Assembly: GCA_030704615.1 (NCBI GenBank)
Contig: CM060733.1
Span: 37,324,001-37,388,000, forward strand
DNA length: 64,000 nucleotides
Source: Takakia lepidozioides
Lineage: Eukaryota; Streptophyta; Takakiopsida; Takakiales; Takakiaceae
Reading direction: 5' to 3'
Positions 10,997 to 24,800 of this stretch are shown one piece after another; positions within the stretch are counted from its first letter, which is position 1; each line of letters begins with the position of its first letter. The translations under genes and the position numbers were made by a program. The notes under the pieces are model-generated. The model saw only the letters and a list, made by a program, of their open reading frames with translations. It did not search any database and was not told the DNA's origin.

Positions 10997-12804
10997 TAAA
11001 TGAGTAGAGTTGCAAAGGGTGCTATTTGCTAAGACTATCTTTGTAATGCAGCATAATTTGAGTAGGCTATTGATGGGTTCGTACCAGCAGCCTTCTGAAT
11101 CAAGGGATCAATGTCGCTTGCCTTGCGGCCTTAAGTTTGCTTATGGCAACCTTCTAGTATCAACACAGAGCCACCATTCATTGGAGGCCAGTCGACTGCT
11201 TCGTTGTCATCAGGTCACCAACTGATGCAGAGGGGTGTTGTGTAAGGATGTATAGCATTCATTGCTAGCTACCCAGAAATTTAGATCAGCTCATTTCTTC
11301 TGGTGCCTCATTTTGAAGGGTGCCCATTGTACAGACCATGGCAGACTCCATTTTTTCCTCTCCCCTCTCTCACCCTTGATATGTTTCAAGCCTTTGGGGG
11401 CTTGTAAGGATACCGAATTGAAATTGCATCATACCTTGCAATTTGGGGATGGCTAACCCCTAGATGGGAGGTTGTAATGTATGCCATGATGGACTGGACT
11501 TAGGTGACACTACATTTTCTTTCAAAGGTGGAAGCAATTCTTTTTGCAAGTGTTAGTGTATGCTGTAAAGTAGCCTATTATACAGATTGGACTCCTGCTG
11601 CACCACGATGCTGGAACTTGTTGGAAGAAATGCACTTGTGACTTCATACATTCTCCTTTGTTTGTTTGCACTGTCTTTGAGCATGTGTCGCTATCCATAG
11701 CTCCATGGGGATGGTGCCCTCACAATTTCAATTAGTTGCAACATTGACAAGAAATGGTTTATTGAGGTCTGGTGATTTCCCAAACTGTAAATCACATCAC
11801 ACCACTGGAGTGATCCAGAGTGTGGCTGTAATTTTGAAGCTTCCAATGGCTTTTTTAACAAGTTGGAAGGGGGCCCTTGGAGATGTATTTGAGGTGCATT
11901 GGGATTCTATCAATCTGTAGAGGTTGTTGTTCATGGGCTTAAACTGACAGACCTTAAAGCTGGGTTGCTTTGAAGGAAGTTTTGATGTTGGAAGGCCATG
12001 CTTAAGCATAACCTCCCTTCGAATTACAGCTCTGATGATAGGGTCCCAGTCGGGTCAAAGGACCATGATTTAAGGGGTTGGTAGATGCTGTGTCACTGTT
12101 CCTTGCAAATACACGCTTGAGACACACAGACAGAAGGGGCGTGGGTGGGTACCAGGATGAGTGTCGTTGTTGCTTGCTGTCTTGAGATAATAAAGTCTTT
12201 TGTAGTAGCGATACCTCCGGAGTGGGGCATGGGTGATCTGTAGAACAAACAGAGACCCATAGCATCTTCCAAGACGATAAAAAGAGTCGAATAGAACTTG
12301 AGATGGAAGAGGCCGTTCATGTTATAGATCCTTCGTGTTTCAAGGAGAGTGGGTCATGTTCTGAGTCAAACCTTGGGACTTGTGCCGACTGTTCACGTCT
12401 TAAAAACCTGCATTGAGTTGGAGATATGGAGTCCATCACTTTACTACGGTCAGTATCTCTGACCTGTGCTTCCACTCCATAATCTCTGCCAGTTCCCACC
12501 ACTCTTTCCTCTACGTCTTCTTTGCCCCCTGCAACTAACATGTCTTCAATTTTGTAAATCCATGAGCCTCTCCTTTCTCCAGCACCACAAGAGCATCGCC
12601 CTCCTTTCAGACTTGCAGTGAGCTTGATTTGTTCCAATCCCAGCTCGCTGCCCCATCCCCTTCTCGCTGTGTTCATCAAAGGATCTTATTCTGTTTTTGT
12701 CTCCCATTCGTGCCTGCCCCACCACCTCTCATCAAGGTTCCGTTTTTTTCTGATCGTTCGTTGAGGACCTTCGGACTCGAAGATTCGTGAACGTGACAGA
12801 TCAA
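10997..12804. other. ATG4 to VAS1 intergenic region
   Basis: About 1.8 kb lies between the ATG4 stop and the VAS1 start. It should contain the ATG4 3' end and the VAS1 promoter and leader. A minus-strand open frame at 12317-12679 has no recognisable domain and overlaps the expected VAS1 leader. I see no third gene. Confidence 0.5.
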
Positions 12805-15800
12805 ATGGCAACAACAGCTTGCAGATTGGCAAGGCGGGTGTTGGCCACTGAGACGCCTGTCATGGTGGAGGTATGCAAATATCCGCTCTATCTTTCTCGC
12901 GGATGTGTCTCCAGTTTGAGGTCACATAGTCAGCAGGTCAATGTATGTGTATAGACTGTTTTACAAAGTTCAAATTTCTGCTTATAGTAGTGAAACTGGT
13001 TACCTCTGTTCAGGGTGAATGCATTCTGGTAAGAATGTCCCTTCTGTATAGTAGAAGACAATCTCAGCGGACTTTACTGGGGAAGATTGGCTAACGGCCA
13101 GGACTGAATCTACATACGATACAACTGCAGAAAAATGTGGTAGTGCAGTTTTGAGTACACATGGAAAAGCCCCAAAGCTTTACGAGCGTGGCTGTTAGGC
13201 AGGCCCATACTCTCTCTTATTTGTTTGCTGTCTGTCTGTCACCGCCCTCGCTAGCTCTTGATTTTGGGATGAATTTGCGATCGGCATAGACTCCAGTGGA
13301 AGGAGACATTTGGAAGCCGCTTATTCTATATTACAGCAATCTTCATATGTAGCACATGAGGGGAGGGCCATCAATGGTCGTGAACACATTCTTCCTGCAC
13401 CTCCCCCCTTGTTTGCAGTCCTTAAGAGGGGTCTTTGGACAATTCTCATACTGATGATTACATTTGCCTTTCTGTTTCTCATATGTATGGGGCTGTTTTG
13501 TCTTAACAATTGTGTCGTGCAGATGCAGCAACTGCTGCGGGGGACAACAGACGTAATGTCATTGGCACAGGTTCGCCTCTTGTGTATCTTCAGTACACAC
13601 AACTTCACTATCTATGCAAATATGCCGCATTTCTTCACTCCCTAGTTGACCTTCACACACCAGAGAAGCTGGGACAGAGTGGTAACCACCTCTGCCCCAG
13701 CAAATTGAATGCAACATACATTCAGCTGCAATTTGCATTGGAGTTAAGCCGACTGTCAAAAGTTTCCCTTTCGTTGTCTATCATTAGTAACTTTCAGACA
13801 CCCTGGTATGAATGTTGATTGGGTGGGGCTCAGTTTTTTGAAACAGTAGAAACATCAAGTTTGTAGATTGAAGATGGGACAGTGGTATTTGTGACGTTTT
13901 GCTAGGATATATCAGTAGTGCAGCAGCTATTTTCATCTGGTATGTCATGAAATTGCAAGGATACACTGTGGGACCCTGTTCAAGGTGGTCCCTGCAAACG
14001 AAGCCCCTAGCCTGAAAACAATTCTGTCTTTAATATTGCGTTCCTCAGTACAGATTGCTTGGTCCATTACCTTCAAATCCTCATACTTCTCTGTCCACAT
14101 CTTCCCTCGCCTTTGAAGTGGTCATTTTTGGAATCTGGTCTATTAAAACAGACACCATGCAGTAGGAAAGTATTGGCTGCACTTCACTGGTTTGCTTCAG
14201 GAGCTGACATCATGTCTACTCTCTTGCTTTTTCCTGTCTACTCTTTTCTGTGCGGGCTTCTGCACATGGCTAATACAGGAAGGTCGGGCGACAGGGAGTT
14301 GTACATTGGCAGCCTCCTGAGGAAGCACTGGCCAAAGTGAAGGAAAGTGTAGATGATCCAGTCACAAGTTATTACGGTGCCGACGAAGGCCTTCCTGAGC
14401 TCCGTGCAGCTCTCTCCGAGAAGGCAATTACACCAACTCAAGATCCTCCAAACAAACAATTGCATCTGGAAACACAGGACTCATTTGCATATGTGCAATG
14501 ACTGGTCGGTTGTGGACATGACTAAACCTTGCCATTTGTTTTGCATATAAGATGTCTGCCTGTTTCTGGTGATTAACTTGTCTGTGGCTCTTATGACAGC
14601 TAAGGGTGGAAAACAAGCTGTTTAAATCCTCTATCATGGTCACAGCAGGCGCAAATCAGGTCAGTCAACCTTGCCCCCTAGTTACATTCCTTTAAATGGA
14701 ACATGTTGGGAGGATAAACTCATGTGGACCATTACCTCCAAGAGCTCCAATCTGACTTTTGCAAGGGATCAGGCTGAGAGAGAGGTCTCTTAGTCTCTTC
14801 TTCCATCCACAAGGAATCCTCAAAGTACTGTATGGCAGTGGACTTCAGGACAGGAAAGGTTGACAATTGACTATTGCGAAGTCTCAGATAACAACTCAAT
14901 ATGGCCACAAATATGTTATGCAATGCTTTTGTCAGGCCAGAGGATCTGATTCTGTACATCTGGACCGGATAGACAAAGGCTTCCACACCCGAAAGCCCAT
15001 TCCTGTGTTTACCTTGGATTGTGCAACCCTTTTTTGGTTCTCAGATGAATGGCTATATGCCTTTTCCTTCGATTGGAAGATATACCAGATGATGGTTAAC
15101 TCTGTGTGACTTCCAACTTACAAGCTTCTGGAGGAGGTTGGCAGGCATATGTGAACTTGGTGCTTACACTGTGTGATCCTGGGGACTCGGTGGTCATGTT
15201 TGTACCCTACTACTTCAATGCCTACATGACTTTCCAAATGACAGGTGTTACTGATATCATACTTGGTCCCAGTAATCCTCAAACTTTGCAGCCAGATCCA
15301 GGTAAACTCCTCACCCATCTTCATCAGATGCTTGTTTTATTTCACCTGATCACCTTTTAGGTAGTCTTTGACAGAAAGACTACACCGTGAGTTGTAATGG
15401 TGCCGCACCATCAGTGAACCCACTCGCGACACTTGCTAGTCTTAAGTCACTTCTTGAAATATTCTTTTGCTTGTTCCCTTTCGGCAAGAATGGATAGTTT
15501 GGATGGTTTTGTTGTGTATGTTTGATACTATTGACCCCCTGATATTTCACTCCGTTGTTGACATTTACAGAGTGGCTGGAACAAGTACTGAAAGAGAAAG
15601 ATGGAAAACCAGTCCCAAAGGTGGTGACCGTGGTGAACCCAGGCAATCCGTCTGGAACCTATGTGCCGGAGCCCCTTCTGCAGGTATTTGTCTTGCTCAG
15701 TGTTACCTCACCTCGGACGTGATTATTTAATCAAATTTGGTGTTCTGCTGATGGTTGTTTTACTTGCATACATGTCAGATTAGCATTCGGAAAGGGAATT

Positions 15801-17321
15801 TCTGTCAGGAGGAAAGGAATTGTGGCATACTTCAAAGCTGCGTAAGAGCTTGGGATCTCAGTTTTGAGATAGTAAAGACTGCAAGAAATGTGGTCCAAAT
15901 GCACTGTCACTCGTTTATGCTTCATTGCAAGCAATATTCCGTATTTGCTAGTGTAGTCCACAGACAAGGCATTTTGAATATAAATGCGGTCTTAAGCATA
16001 GGCAAAGCCTGGCAGTCTATGTGTGATTTTAAGAAAGGGGCAAGTGACAAGAGTGGTGTACCAAATGTGGTGTGCTGCGGGACAATGTAGGCATGACAGG
16101 GGGCACTGACCAGACTGTCATGCTATGCCATGAATGCTCTGCTTGTTTCCGTTATCAGAGAATATCAGAATTGTGCCGCCAAGCTGGGTCGTGGCTCGTT
16201 GTTGATAATACTTATGAGTATGTATCCTCCACCCCAACAAACACCTTCCCCCTTTTAGAACAACATTCATGCCCTTTTTAAATCATTCCACCTTGACATA
16301 TGTCTCGTCCAATAGGAATGTCAAGATGTCAAAGTGTTATTGTAAGGTTTCATGCCGTGTGGGCTTATTTTTCTTCTGGTATCTGCTTCTTTTTTCGCTT
16401 CCACTTGTCCATGCATGTCTTTGTTTCTGGTACCATATTGCACACTCCTTGACGGGAATTGTCCATTATGTTTTTTCTTATAGCACACTTGCATTATCAT
16501 GACTGTCCAATATATTTTTGCCTAGGCCCTCACAGATGAAGATAATCCTACTATTTGTTGCTTGGCCACAGGTACTTCATGTACGATGGACGCAAGCATG
16601 TCTGTGTTGAGGGTGATCATGTGCTCAACGTCTTCTCCTTCTCCAAAGCCTATGGCATGATGGGATGGAGGATTGGCTATGTAAGGACTACAGTCTACCC
16701 ATTTGTCATCCAAGAGCTACATTGAATGTGGTAGCGAAGGCCAGTTTATTCCTGAGAAAATATTTTTGAAATCTTGAGTCAACCTCCTGTCCATCTCTCC
16801 ATTCCTAATAAGGTTTAGTTGTGCTATCTGACATTCGTTCGTCTCACACATTGGGTTAATTGTTGCAGATTGCATATCCCATGGCTGTACAAGGCTTGAG
16901 TGCACAGCTACTGAAAGTGCAAGACAACATTCCCATTTGTGCATCCATAATTGGGCAAAGACTAGCTTTGGCATCCCTAAGGGTGGGGCCTGATTGGGTT
17001 TTGGAAAAGGTGCAAAAACTAGGGGAGAATCGAACATTGGTGATTGACGCCCTCTCTCCCCTTGGGGAGGGGGCTGTTAAGGGAGGGGAGGGCGCAATCT
17101 ATTTGTGGGCAAGGCTCCCTAGTAGTGCGGCTGATGATGTGGCGGTTGTTCGCTGGCTGGTTCAGCGACACCATGTCTGTGTAATACCTGGGAGTGCCAG
17201 TGGTGGCCCTGGGTTCATCCGGGTCTCTTATGGGGGCCTGACGGAGGAGAAATGTGGCATTGCAGCAAAAAGGCTAAAACATGGATTGGAAGAGCTTGTC
17301 AAGGATGGCATGGTTGCCTGA
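12805..17321 (+). CDS. VAS1: VAS1/ISS1-type PLP aminotransferase (9 exons)
   Basis: This is a class I/II PLP aminotransferase. In Arabidopsis, VAS1 (also ISS1) moves the amino group of methionine to indole-3-pyruvate and other aromatic 2-oxo acids, lowering free auxin and linking it to ethylene precursors. Exons: 12805-12870, 13523-13570, 14295-14423, 14600-14659, 15145-15301, 15571-15683, 16159-16217, 16572-16680 and 16869-17321. Phases agree and give 397 residues, against about 394 in Arabidopsis. Landmarks in order: GVVHWQPP near residue 39, YGADEGLPELR near 65, VTAGANQA near 94, VVNPGNPSGTYVPEP near 175, VDNTYEYFMYDG near 207, and the PLP lysine in FSFSKAYGMMGWR (about 236). It ends GLEELVKDGMVA. 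Exon 3 ends at a GC donor. No transit peptide is obvious, which fits a cytosolic enzyme. The match runs the full length, so the family is secure; the substrate choice is taken from Arabidopsis. Confidence 0.93.
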
Positions 17322-18477
17322 TGCAGATGTTACTTTGTGTCCAAGTGGTGATGGAAAGTGCTGTACGTTTTGGATAACTCGATGCGCAAGCTCTAGTGTC
17401 AATGGGCCAATTAGAATTCTTTTGATTGTTTCGTGTTCTTGGATGAGAACAGACGTCCGAATTTTAGATGAGAGAAAGACAAACACATGGAATTACTATC
17501 TGATACTAATAAATTACCGGAGAGTCTATTCCAATCGGAGTGGTTTCCTTGCAACACCTGTCTGTACTGAACTATCACTCTCCCCAGACACCCAAATGCT
17601 CATTATTATCAATTGGGTGGTTAAAGACTTCTTTATTGCTTCCTAATCTTTTGAAGGAACTCAGCTTGAGAGGCAATGAAAGAAAACATCCTACATGGGA
17701 GTATCTTTTCCTATCGAGAGTGAGACTGGTGCTTAACCTCTGTACCTGTGCTGCGTTCTCCCCTCCCCCTCCCCCTCCCCCTGACAGCGAATGCTTTCTG
17801 GAGTCCTTGATTGTGCTGATCTCTTACTATTCAGGGAGCAATGCTTGGGCTCACTCCATCTCCATCCTTTGCCTTAATTTCTAGGTAGGCGAACTTGTGA
17901 GGTCTGAGTTCAAAACCTGTCTCCAGATGCCTCATGGACAAACCAATGTGAACAAGTCTACAACTACCCAAGGACTGTGGTGGCTGGTATACTTAGACCT
18001 TAAATCATGGGTTGGAGAAGGAACACTGTCAGTGTTATTGAGAACCAAAGTATGAGGATGGATGAATGGGATGCATTGAAAATTACTATACCAAGGCATG
18101 CATCCATGCTTCTTGTTTGATTGCTTTTATCTCGTTCATATAATCTTACAATCCAAAAAAAAAAGAAAAAAAAGAGCCGAATCATCCTGGCCCCTGTCCC
18201 CTGTTTATATATATATTATATATATAAAGCCCAACAGTGCAAACATCTTATGTAAATTTCAAACACTTGTCAGCTTACTTGCTACAAGAAATTGGGATCC
18301 AACTTTCCCTTTCCTTTCCTTTGGTCTGTCTGATTGACTCACATGATAGTAGTATTGCACGGTCTGGTGTGTCATGACGGTGTCCACCTTTCAGCTGGAA
18401 GGCAGTAGCCCTTGTGGTGAAGAGACACCATAAGTTAGGCTCCTTTCAGGAAGCGTTATACTTTTACTTTTATTGCA
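17322..18477. other. VAS1 3' region and spacer
   Basis: This holds an AATAAA-like word near 17506, a CCCCCT run at about 17761-17783, an A-rich run near 18158-18175 and a short TATATA palindrome near 18206-18225. No gene is recognisable. Confidence 0.5.
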
Positions 18478-18702
18478 CCAACAGTGAGTAGCTCAGTTGG
18501 TTAGTGCACTGATTGCCACCCAGATGATTATGGGGTCAAATCCTGCTTACTGACGGGTCTCCTCCCCCTTCCCTTGGGCGGTGTCCCATCAGAAAGCGTT
18601 CACGGCGAGGTTACTATGAAAGAGGTTATTTTCTCCTCTCACTATTAAGGGGCCTGATTTGTGAGCTGTCCCTCCCAGGTATTTTCCTTTCAAAAAAAAA
18701 AG
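18478..18702 (+). mobile_element. tRNA-derived SINE copy
   Basis: Box A reads GAGTAGCTCAGTTGG and box B reads GGGTCAAATCC. The body matches the copy at 1.6 kb, with the GGCGGTGTCCC and GAAAGAGGTTATTTTCTCCTC words, and it ends CCTCCCAGGTATTTTCCTTT plus an A run. A 7-bp direct repeat, TATTGCA, flanks it at 18471-18477 and 18703-18709. This is the most intact copy in the window. Confidence 0.85.
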
Positions 18703-18709
18703 TATTGCA

Positions 18710-21480
18710 TACTTATCAAACTATTTTGTCATACCCATGAATGGCTTCAACTACTCACTGGCTACTAATTATTAGTAGTTTAATTGTTACGGTTCTTAAG
18801 AACGCATACTCTATTCATTTCATCTAATAAATTATGTTTGAAGTCATGACATCAATTTCTGTTTACTTTTGTAGATGAAAGTGGGGTACTAGACCCCCTG
18901 GAATTTATTGAGAATTACTGAAGGGGATAAAACTAAAACCTCTGAAGGCACACAATACTGATACAAGCAGTGAGAGGGCCACAAAGCCTGGATTATTGAA
19001 GTATCCAATTTGCTTTAGATAGATCTCAACACAGGAAAAAAAATTCAAGTCTTGCAAGTCCTGTGCTTTTGGATGAAGTCCTACATTCCATCCGAAAAAG
19101 GGGAATTTTTTGTTTCTTTTTAACCACCCACTTCACTCCATCCGAAAAAGCAGTTTTTCCTGGTCTCGTACTCTCAGAATGAATGAAAAGCATGGGTGTC
19201 GAGACCAATGTTGGTCTGGGTTTCGCCGGGTATCAACCCGGGTCTCTCCTAACCTAACCTACTGTTCTATGTTCCCGTAAACATTTGTAGTACCCTACCA
19301 TAAGGTTATCGAGTTCCCTGACGGTCCCCCAAACCCTAACAGGTGGCGGTTAGGGTTCTCCTTTCCCCGGGCCTTACCAGAGCTCTACTCGTCTGTTCGG
19401 GTATCATGTTAATATGGGGGTTGGTATCCTATGAGATGAGAAGGTTTCCCTTGTGGTTTTCTTGAATATTCAAATGGCCGTCTGAACAATTCAAATGGCC
19501 ATTTCAATATTGAATTTGAATTCAATTTTATTTATTTATTTGAATACTAGTACCAATTTTATTTTATTACTTTTTTAATACCATATCCGAGTTCATATTT
19601 CTAGGTTATTAACATTCAGATACCATTGCTCATATCCGGATTGATTTTTTTTTATAACCACCAGGACCCTTATGGTATTTCCAATTCACGATACCATACC
19701 AACACTGGTCGAGACTCGGACGCCCACTTCACTCCATCCGAAAAGGAAAAAACAATCAAAAAGAAAAAAAGTCTACGACTAGTTTTTATAATAACATCAC
19801 TGCACTTTTCGGGTGGAGTGAACACAAGTGGGCATTGACGTCCACTGCTTTTCACTCCACCCGAAAATAGGTAGTGATGAGTTTGTTTTTCATGTTTTTT
19901 GGTACGATGCTTTGATAGAGTAAAAAGCCAAAAACAAAAACAGTTCATATACATCCAAGAGCAGCAAAAAAAAAATCATTCAATCCATCCGAAAACAGTT
20001 TAAAAAACAATTTGAAAGCCAAAAATAATCCGGACCTTGTGCTGGGCTCACATGAGTCTATGTAGGCGCACATGAGGAGGCTCGTGCTATCTAGCATTCT
20101 TCGTCGGACGACAGGGGTGTACAAATGGCTCATTTGTGTCGAGCTGAGCTGCGAAGTATGATGATATGTGGCCATGTGTAGAAGAGAGTTGAGAAGTAGA
20201 TTCCCTTTTATTCTTTTCTTTTTTAAAGTAGAATACATGAGGTGGTGGGGCAACGGGCCATCCTAAGTTTTAGATCTTTCCAGAAAGAGCTGCCGCCTCC
20301 TGCGAGTGTGTGTATATATATATGAAGACCCCCCCACTATAAGGGGCCAGGTTTGAAAGGGGGTGTGAGGATTAGAGAGTGGTACAGAAACGGAGAACTG
20401 TATTAAGGCAAAGAAGAGGCCTCGAGGAGGGCCCCGAAAACTGCACACCCCATGCCATGGACATTAATACATGGATGGTGCATCAGTGGGACCAGCAGTC
20501 ATAGGCTTGGAGAAGTGTTCGTGGTAGAGGCAACCTTCTAGAAGGGTCCCACCACCCTCTGAGCATATATAAAGAGAGCCTGGGCACTCCTTCCTGCGTC
20601 TTACTAGTTACTCACTTACTACTTACTAGTACCTAGGGGGCTCTGCACACGCAGGATCCCCAAAACACAATCGCAAACCATGACATATTAAATTAATAGA
20701 AGTAGAGGGTGTGATGAATAAGGGGCAAATAGTAGCGGCGAGAGCAGGGTATGCTAAGAGCGGGCTATGAGCTAGAGGTTTGATGGGCTTTGAATATGCG
20801 CAGGCACCCAAACATTAGTATAAACCATTATTAAATCAATTGAAACGTCAATAAATACACAACGTTTCATAATACCAATACCCGTGTCATACCTGGAACA
20901 TACACATTGCTGGAAATTAAAGAATCACCTTATACCCATACACTCTGCCATTTTGCTATTTCTAATACCTTTTCCAGTGTTTTTTTTTTCACTTTTCCTA
21001 AATCGCAGGCAGGGCAACATATAGATTCTACCCAGTGCCCATATAGCGAGACTAACGAGGTGACCTAGTTAGAAAAGTGGCTATATTACAGGTGTCATAT
21101 TTTAACAGGTCCACGTAGGACAAATCTGGCTCCTGATATTTGACCATTGGCGCTTTCTGGCGATTTTTTAAAATTTTACTCCTGCAATTCCTTAGTAAAA
21201 ATAGCTAACCCATTTTCCAGGTCGAAATCTAGCGATTTTTTGCCAGATTAAAAAACACTGACCCTTTCATACTAGGAACATCTAGTTATTATTAGAAGTT
21301 GGAATTGTTGTCCTACCCTTTTAACCCAGGTGGGTATAAAAAATAAACAATAACCGCCCAATAGTACTGGTGATAACTGGGAAAATACATCAGGAGAAAT
21401 ACATTGATGCATGGTCTCTCCTTAGGGAAAAGCCAACAATGTATGATGAATGATATCGACAGTGCTAGTACAAATGCCTC
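18710..21480. other. gene-poor repeat stretch with CACTCCATCCGAAAA words
   Basis: No gene is recognisable. A word related to CACTCCATCCGAAAA recurs near 19086, 19135, 19734, 19853 and 19981, and in reverse near 19806-19820. The 19806/19853 pair forms an inverted repeat around about 30 bases. A TATA-like box, GCATATATAAAG, lies at about 20563-20574 next to ACTAGTTACTCACTTACTACTTACTAG-type short repeats, which could be part of a promoter or an LTR remnant. Confidence 0.5.
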
Positions 21481-21872
21481 TCATTTTACAATAATAGGGT
21501 CATGAACGCAAGCGTGCGAGAAGGACGGTGGGCCCGTCGTCCGGACGGGGCGCCTCCCCACCCGCCGATGTCGCGGTCGCCCACGCCCGCCGCTGCTGCC
21601 ACGGCTGCCCCTCCCGGGGTCCGTCCACCGGCCGCTTCCGCTGCAACCAGTCCGCTGCGGCGGGTCCGCCTGTCCGCTAGTCCGCCCGCCCGTAAGATCT
21701 GGGCCATCCAGGATGAATCCCATCGCAGCCCTCCCATTTAGGGCCTTATCTATGCCGCCAGCCATCTGCCACCAGCTGTAAATGTGGGTCCTGTTTCTCC
21801 ATGCACGTTCTCCATCGTGTCTTGCGGCGCTTTCGTTGCAGGTTCTGGAGCGTGTGTTCTGCACTGTACAGG

Positions 21873-24800
21873 GCATGGACGTAGGAGCGGAAGCCGACGA
21901 CATGCAGCAATTTGAGAGCCGGCTTATACGCCCTCTTCGACAAAGTTTGCAAACACCAAAACCAAGACCTTTCAACAATAAGGACCGCCATTGGGAGTGT
22001 GAAACGCAATATGGGCTTAGGGGGGTGCAAGTGCGTGTTAAAAAGGCCTATATACCTTGGGATAGAGTTGCGGACTTCGTCCATGGAGAGGAGAGTGTGG
22101 AGGACTGCCCCACTCAATATTGGGTACATGTGCACAGTAAAGTGGACGCCGGAGTGCGGAAAGCTCCCAGAGGAAACACCTTCTTGAGCAGTATCATTTG
22201 TGCACCATCCTCATTGTGGTTTAGGGATGTCACTGCATTGTTCTTGTGATTTGTATTTGTCTCCGACCGTGGCTTCCATAAGTCCATAGGTTGATATTTT
22301 GAATTCCATTTGATAGGTATCAATGCTGCTACGGACCCGACGACAAGCGCACGGTCAATGCAACTGTCGAGGATCCAAAACAAAAGCGTGGAGGTCCGGA
22401 TGTGGGTGTTGGCACTAAACACCCGCATAAAGGCCCAAGAAGGAAGAAGTCGGACTACGGAGAGTCGTACAAGCGCGGGTGCCTTTGTTGTTTCAAAGTG
22501 CAGCAATCTTATCTTGCCCCGGACATTTGTGTCCTCACATACTACAACAACATGGAGCACGTGGATGCCCTAGGGAAACCCTCCCATGGCAAGACCGCAG
22601 AGTTCAAGAATACACGGGCAGCCTACGCACTCTGCATTAGCAAGGAATTGAAAGCCTGGGTCGTTGAGTGTTTGTGCCGAGGCCTCACGGTTGCACAAAT
22701 CATGATGGAACACAAGGAGCACGTCATGAACAACACAGGTTTGGGAGATGCATGGACACGTGATGATTTCCTCCTCAAGCAAGATGTCTGCAACCTGGCT
22801 GAGAAACGGTCGTGGCAGACATTCAAAAAGCATGCCAACGACGCCGACAGCGTCCGCATGTGGAAAGACCTGAACCCCGCATCAGTCTTCTTCTATCGAG
22901 AAGAAACATTGGTGCCAACCTTCAAGCATTACGATGGAGATTTGACATTCACTATTGGCATTCAAACTGAGTGGCACAAGCAGAGAATGCTTCAATTGGG
23001 ACATGCGCGTATCGTTGCATGCGATGCAACCTTCGGGACAAATCACCACAAGGTACGATTCATCCCTCTTACCATTTCTGCAAATCAATTGTTCGTAGGA
23101 TGTTGCACATTGGAACCAACTGACATAGTGACATAGTGCATCTGAACAGTTCTCATTGTACACGTTGATGGTTTTCGACGAGTGGCTGACCAGTACACCA
23201 GTTGCGTACATCATATCCGCCAGGAACATGACAACAGACCTGGTGCCGTGGATGACAGCCTTGCGTGACCGACTCCACGCAGATATGCCGACCTGGCGAC
23301 CCAATGCCTTCATTGTCGATGATGCGGACGCTGAAATAAACGTTATAAGGTGAGTCTTCCATACCTCAACAGACACCCACTGTCAAAGTCCTTTGGCATT
23401 CAAGTGTTGTCATAGTGTGCTTTGACAAAGTCTGTGGCAGAGTCGTGTGTGACAGTTCCCTGAGAGACTCGCATGCGCGAGTCTGCTGGCAGATTGGACT
23501 CGGACCAAGTCGCGTGGGCAAGCCGGATTCGCCCGACCAAGTCGCTGGCAGACTTGCCTGGCCGAGTCCACCAGAAGACTCGCAGGGGCGAGTCTGCTGG
23601 CACCCTTCATGGGTCTGCTGGCAGACTTGGGAGGGGAAGTCGGCCCGCCAGACCCGTAGGCAGTGTCTTGCGACCAAGTTCGTTTAGGGGTTGGTGTGGA
23701 GTCTGCTTTGGGCTACTCGGCTGGCAAACTCGCGTGCGCAAGTCCGCTGGCAGACTCGACTGGGAGAGTCCGCTGCACACTCGTGTGGGCGTGTCCGCTT
23801 GCAGTCAACGGGCCGAGTCCGCTGGTAGACTCGCCAGGCGGCGTCCGGCACAAGACTCGCAGGGCCGAGTCCGCTGGCACGCTTCATGGGTCTGCTAGCA
23901 GACTTGGGAGGGGAAGTCAGCCCGCCACACCCATAGGCAGTGTCTTACCACCAAGTCCGTTGGTGTGAAGTCTGTTGGAGGTCTCCAGCACTCAGTTGGT
24001 GTCCACCGACAATGGGGGGGTTCACTCTGAAGTGCCTGATGTGGATGTGTTATGTGCAGGGTTGCTTTCAAATGAGTCCTCATTTTCCTGTGCCTTTGGC
24101 ATGTCCGCAAGGCATGGGTAAAGCAATCATGCCAGAAGACCAAAGATCTCGTCACTGCAGCAAACGTGTTGAAGGATATGGGAGATCTCATGTACTGTAG
24201 AGGTGGACCAAGCAATCCCAAAAAAACGCTTCTATGGGTTGCCAAAACAATCAGGGACATGAGAAAGAAATATCGGAATGCCCGGGAATTTTTAAAGTAC
24301 ATCGACGAGGAATGGTCTCCTAAAATAGCAATGTGGTGTACTGCTGCTCGTCATGTTCCACATGCCAGTCAAGACACAAATGCTAGCATTGAGGCATACC
24401 ATGGAAACTTGAAGGCTAGACTAATGATGGGGAAAGACAAAATGATTGGTCGAAGAGTCGATTGGCTAATATGGGAACTCACGGGCCGTGTGCTCACACA
24501 CTACTGGTATGCAATTCATTTGAAGATGCATGGGTTCATACGCAATGACAAACATGAAAAGTACATATCTAGCTCTGTGCTAGCGGCCAGGGACATTCCA
24601 ACGAGCAATGTGACTCTACCCTTGATGGAAGGACAACCAGCGTATGTGCTAAGCAGCAATCACCCAGACACAACCTACATTGTTTACAACCCTGGATCGG
24701 ATTGGGCTTTTTGCAGTTGCCCATGGGCAATGAAAGGCAATTTTTACAAACACCAAGTGAAAGTACTGAAATTGCTTCATCCCGACTTGCAGGATAGACT

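Noticed and set aside
12317-12679. 120-codon minus-strand ORF upstream of VAS1
   Set aside because: No recognisable domain, and it overlaps the expected VAS1 promoter and leader.
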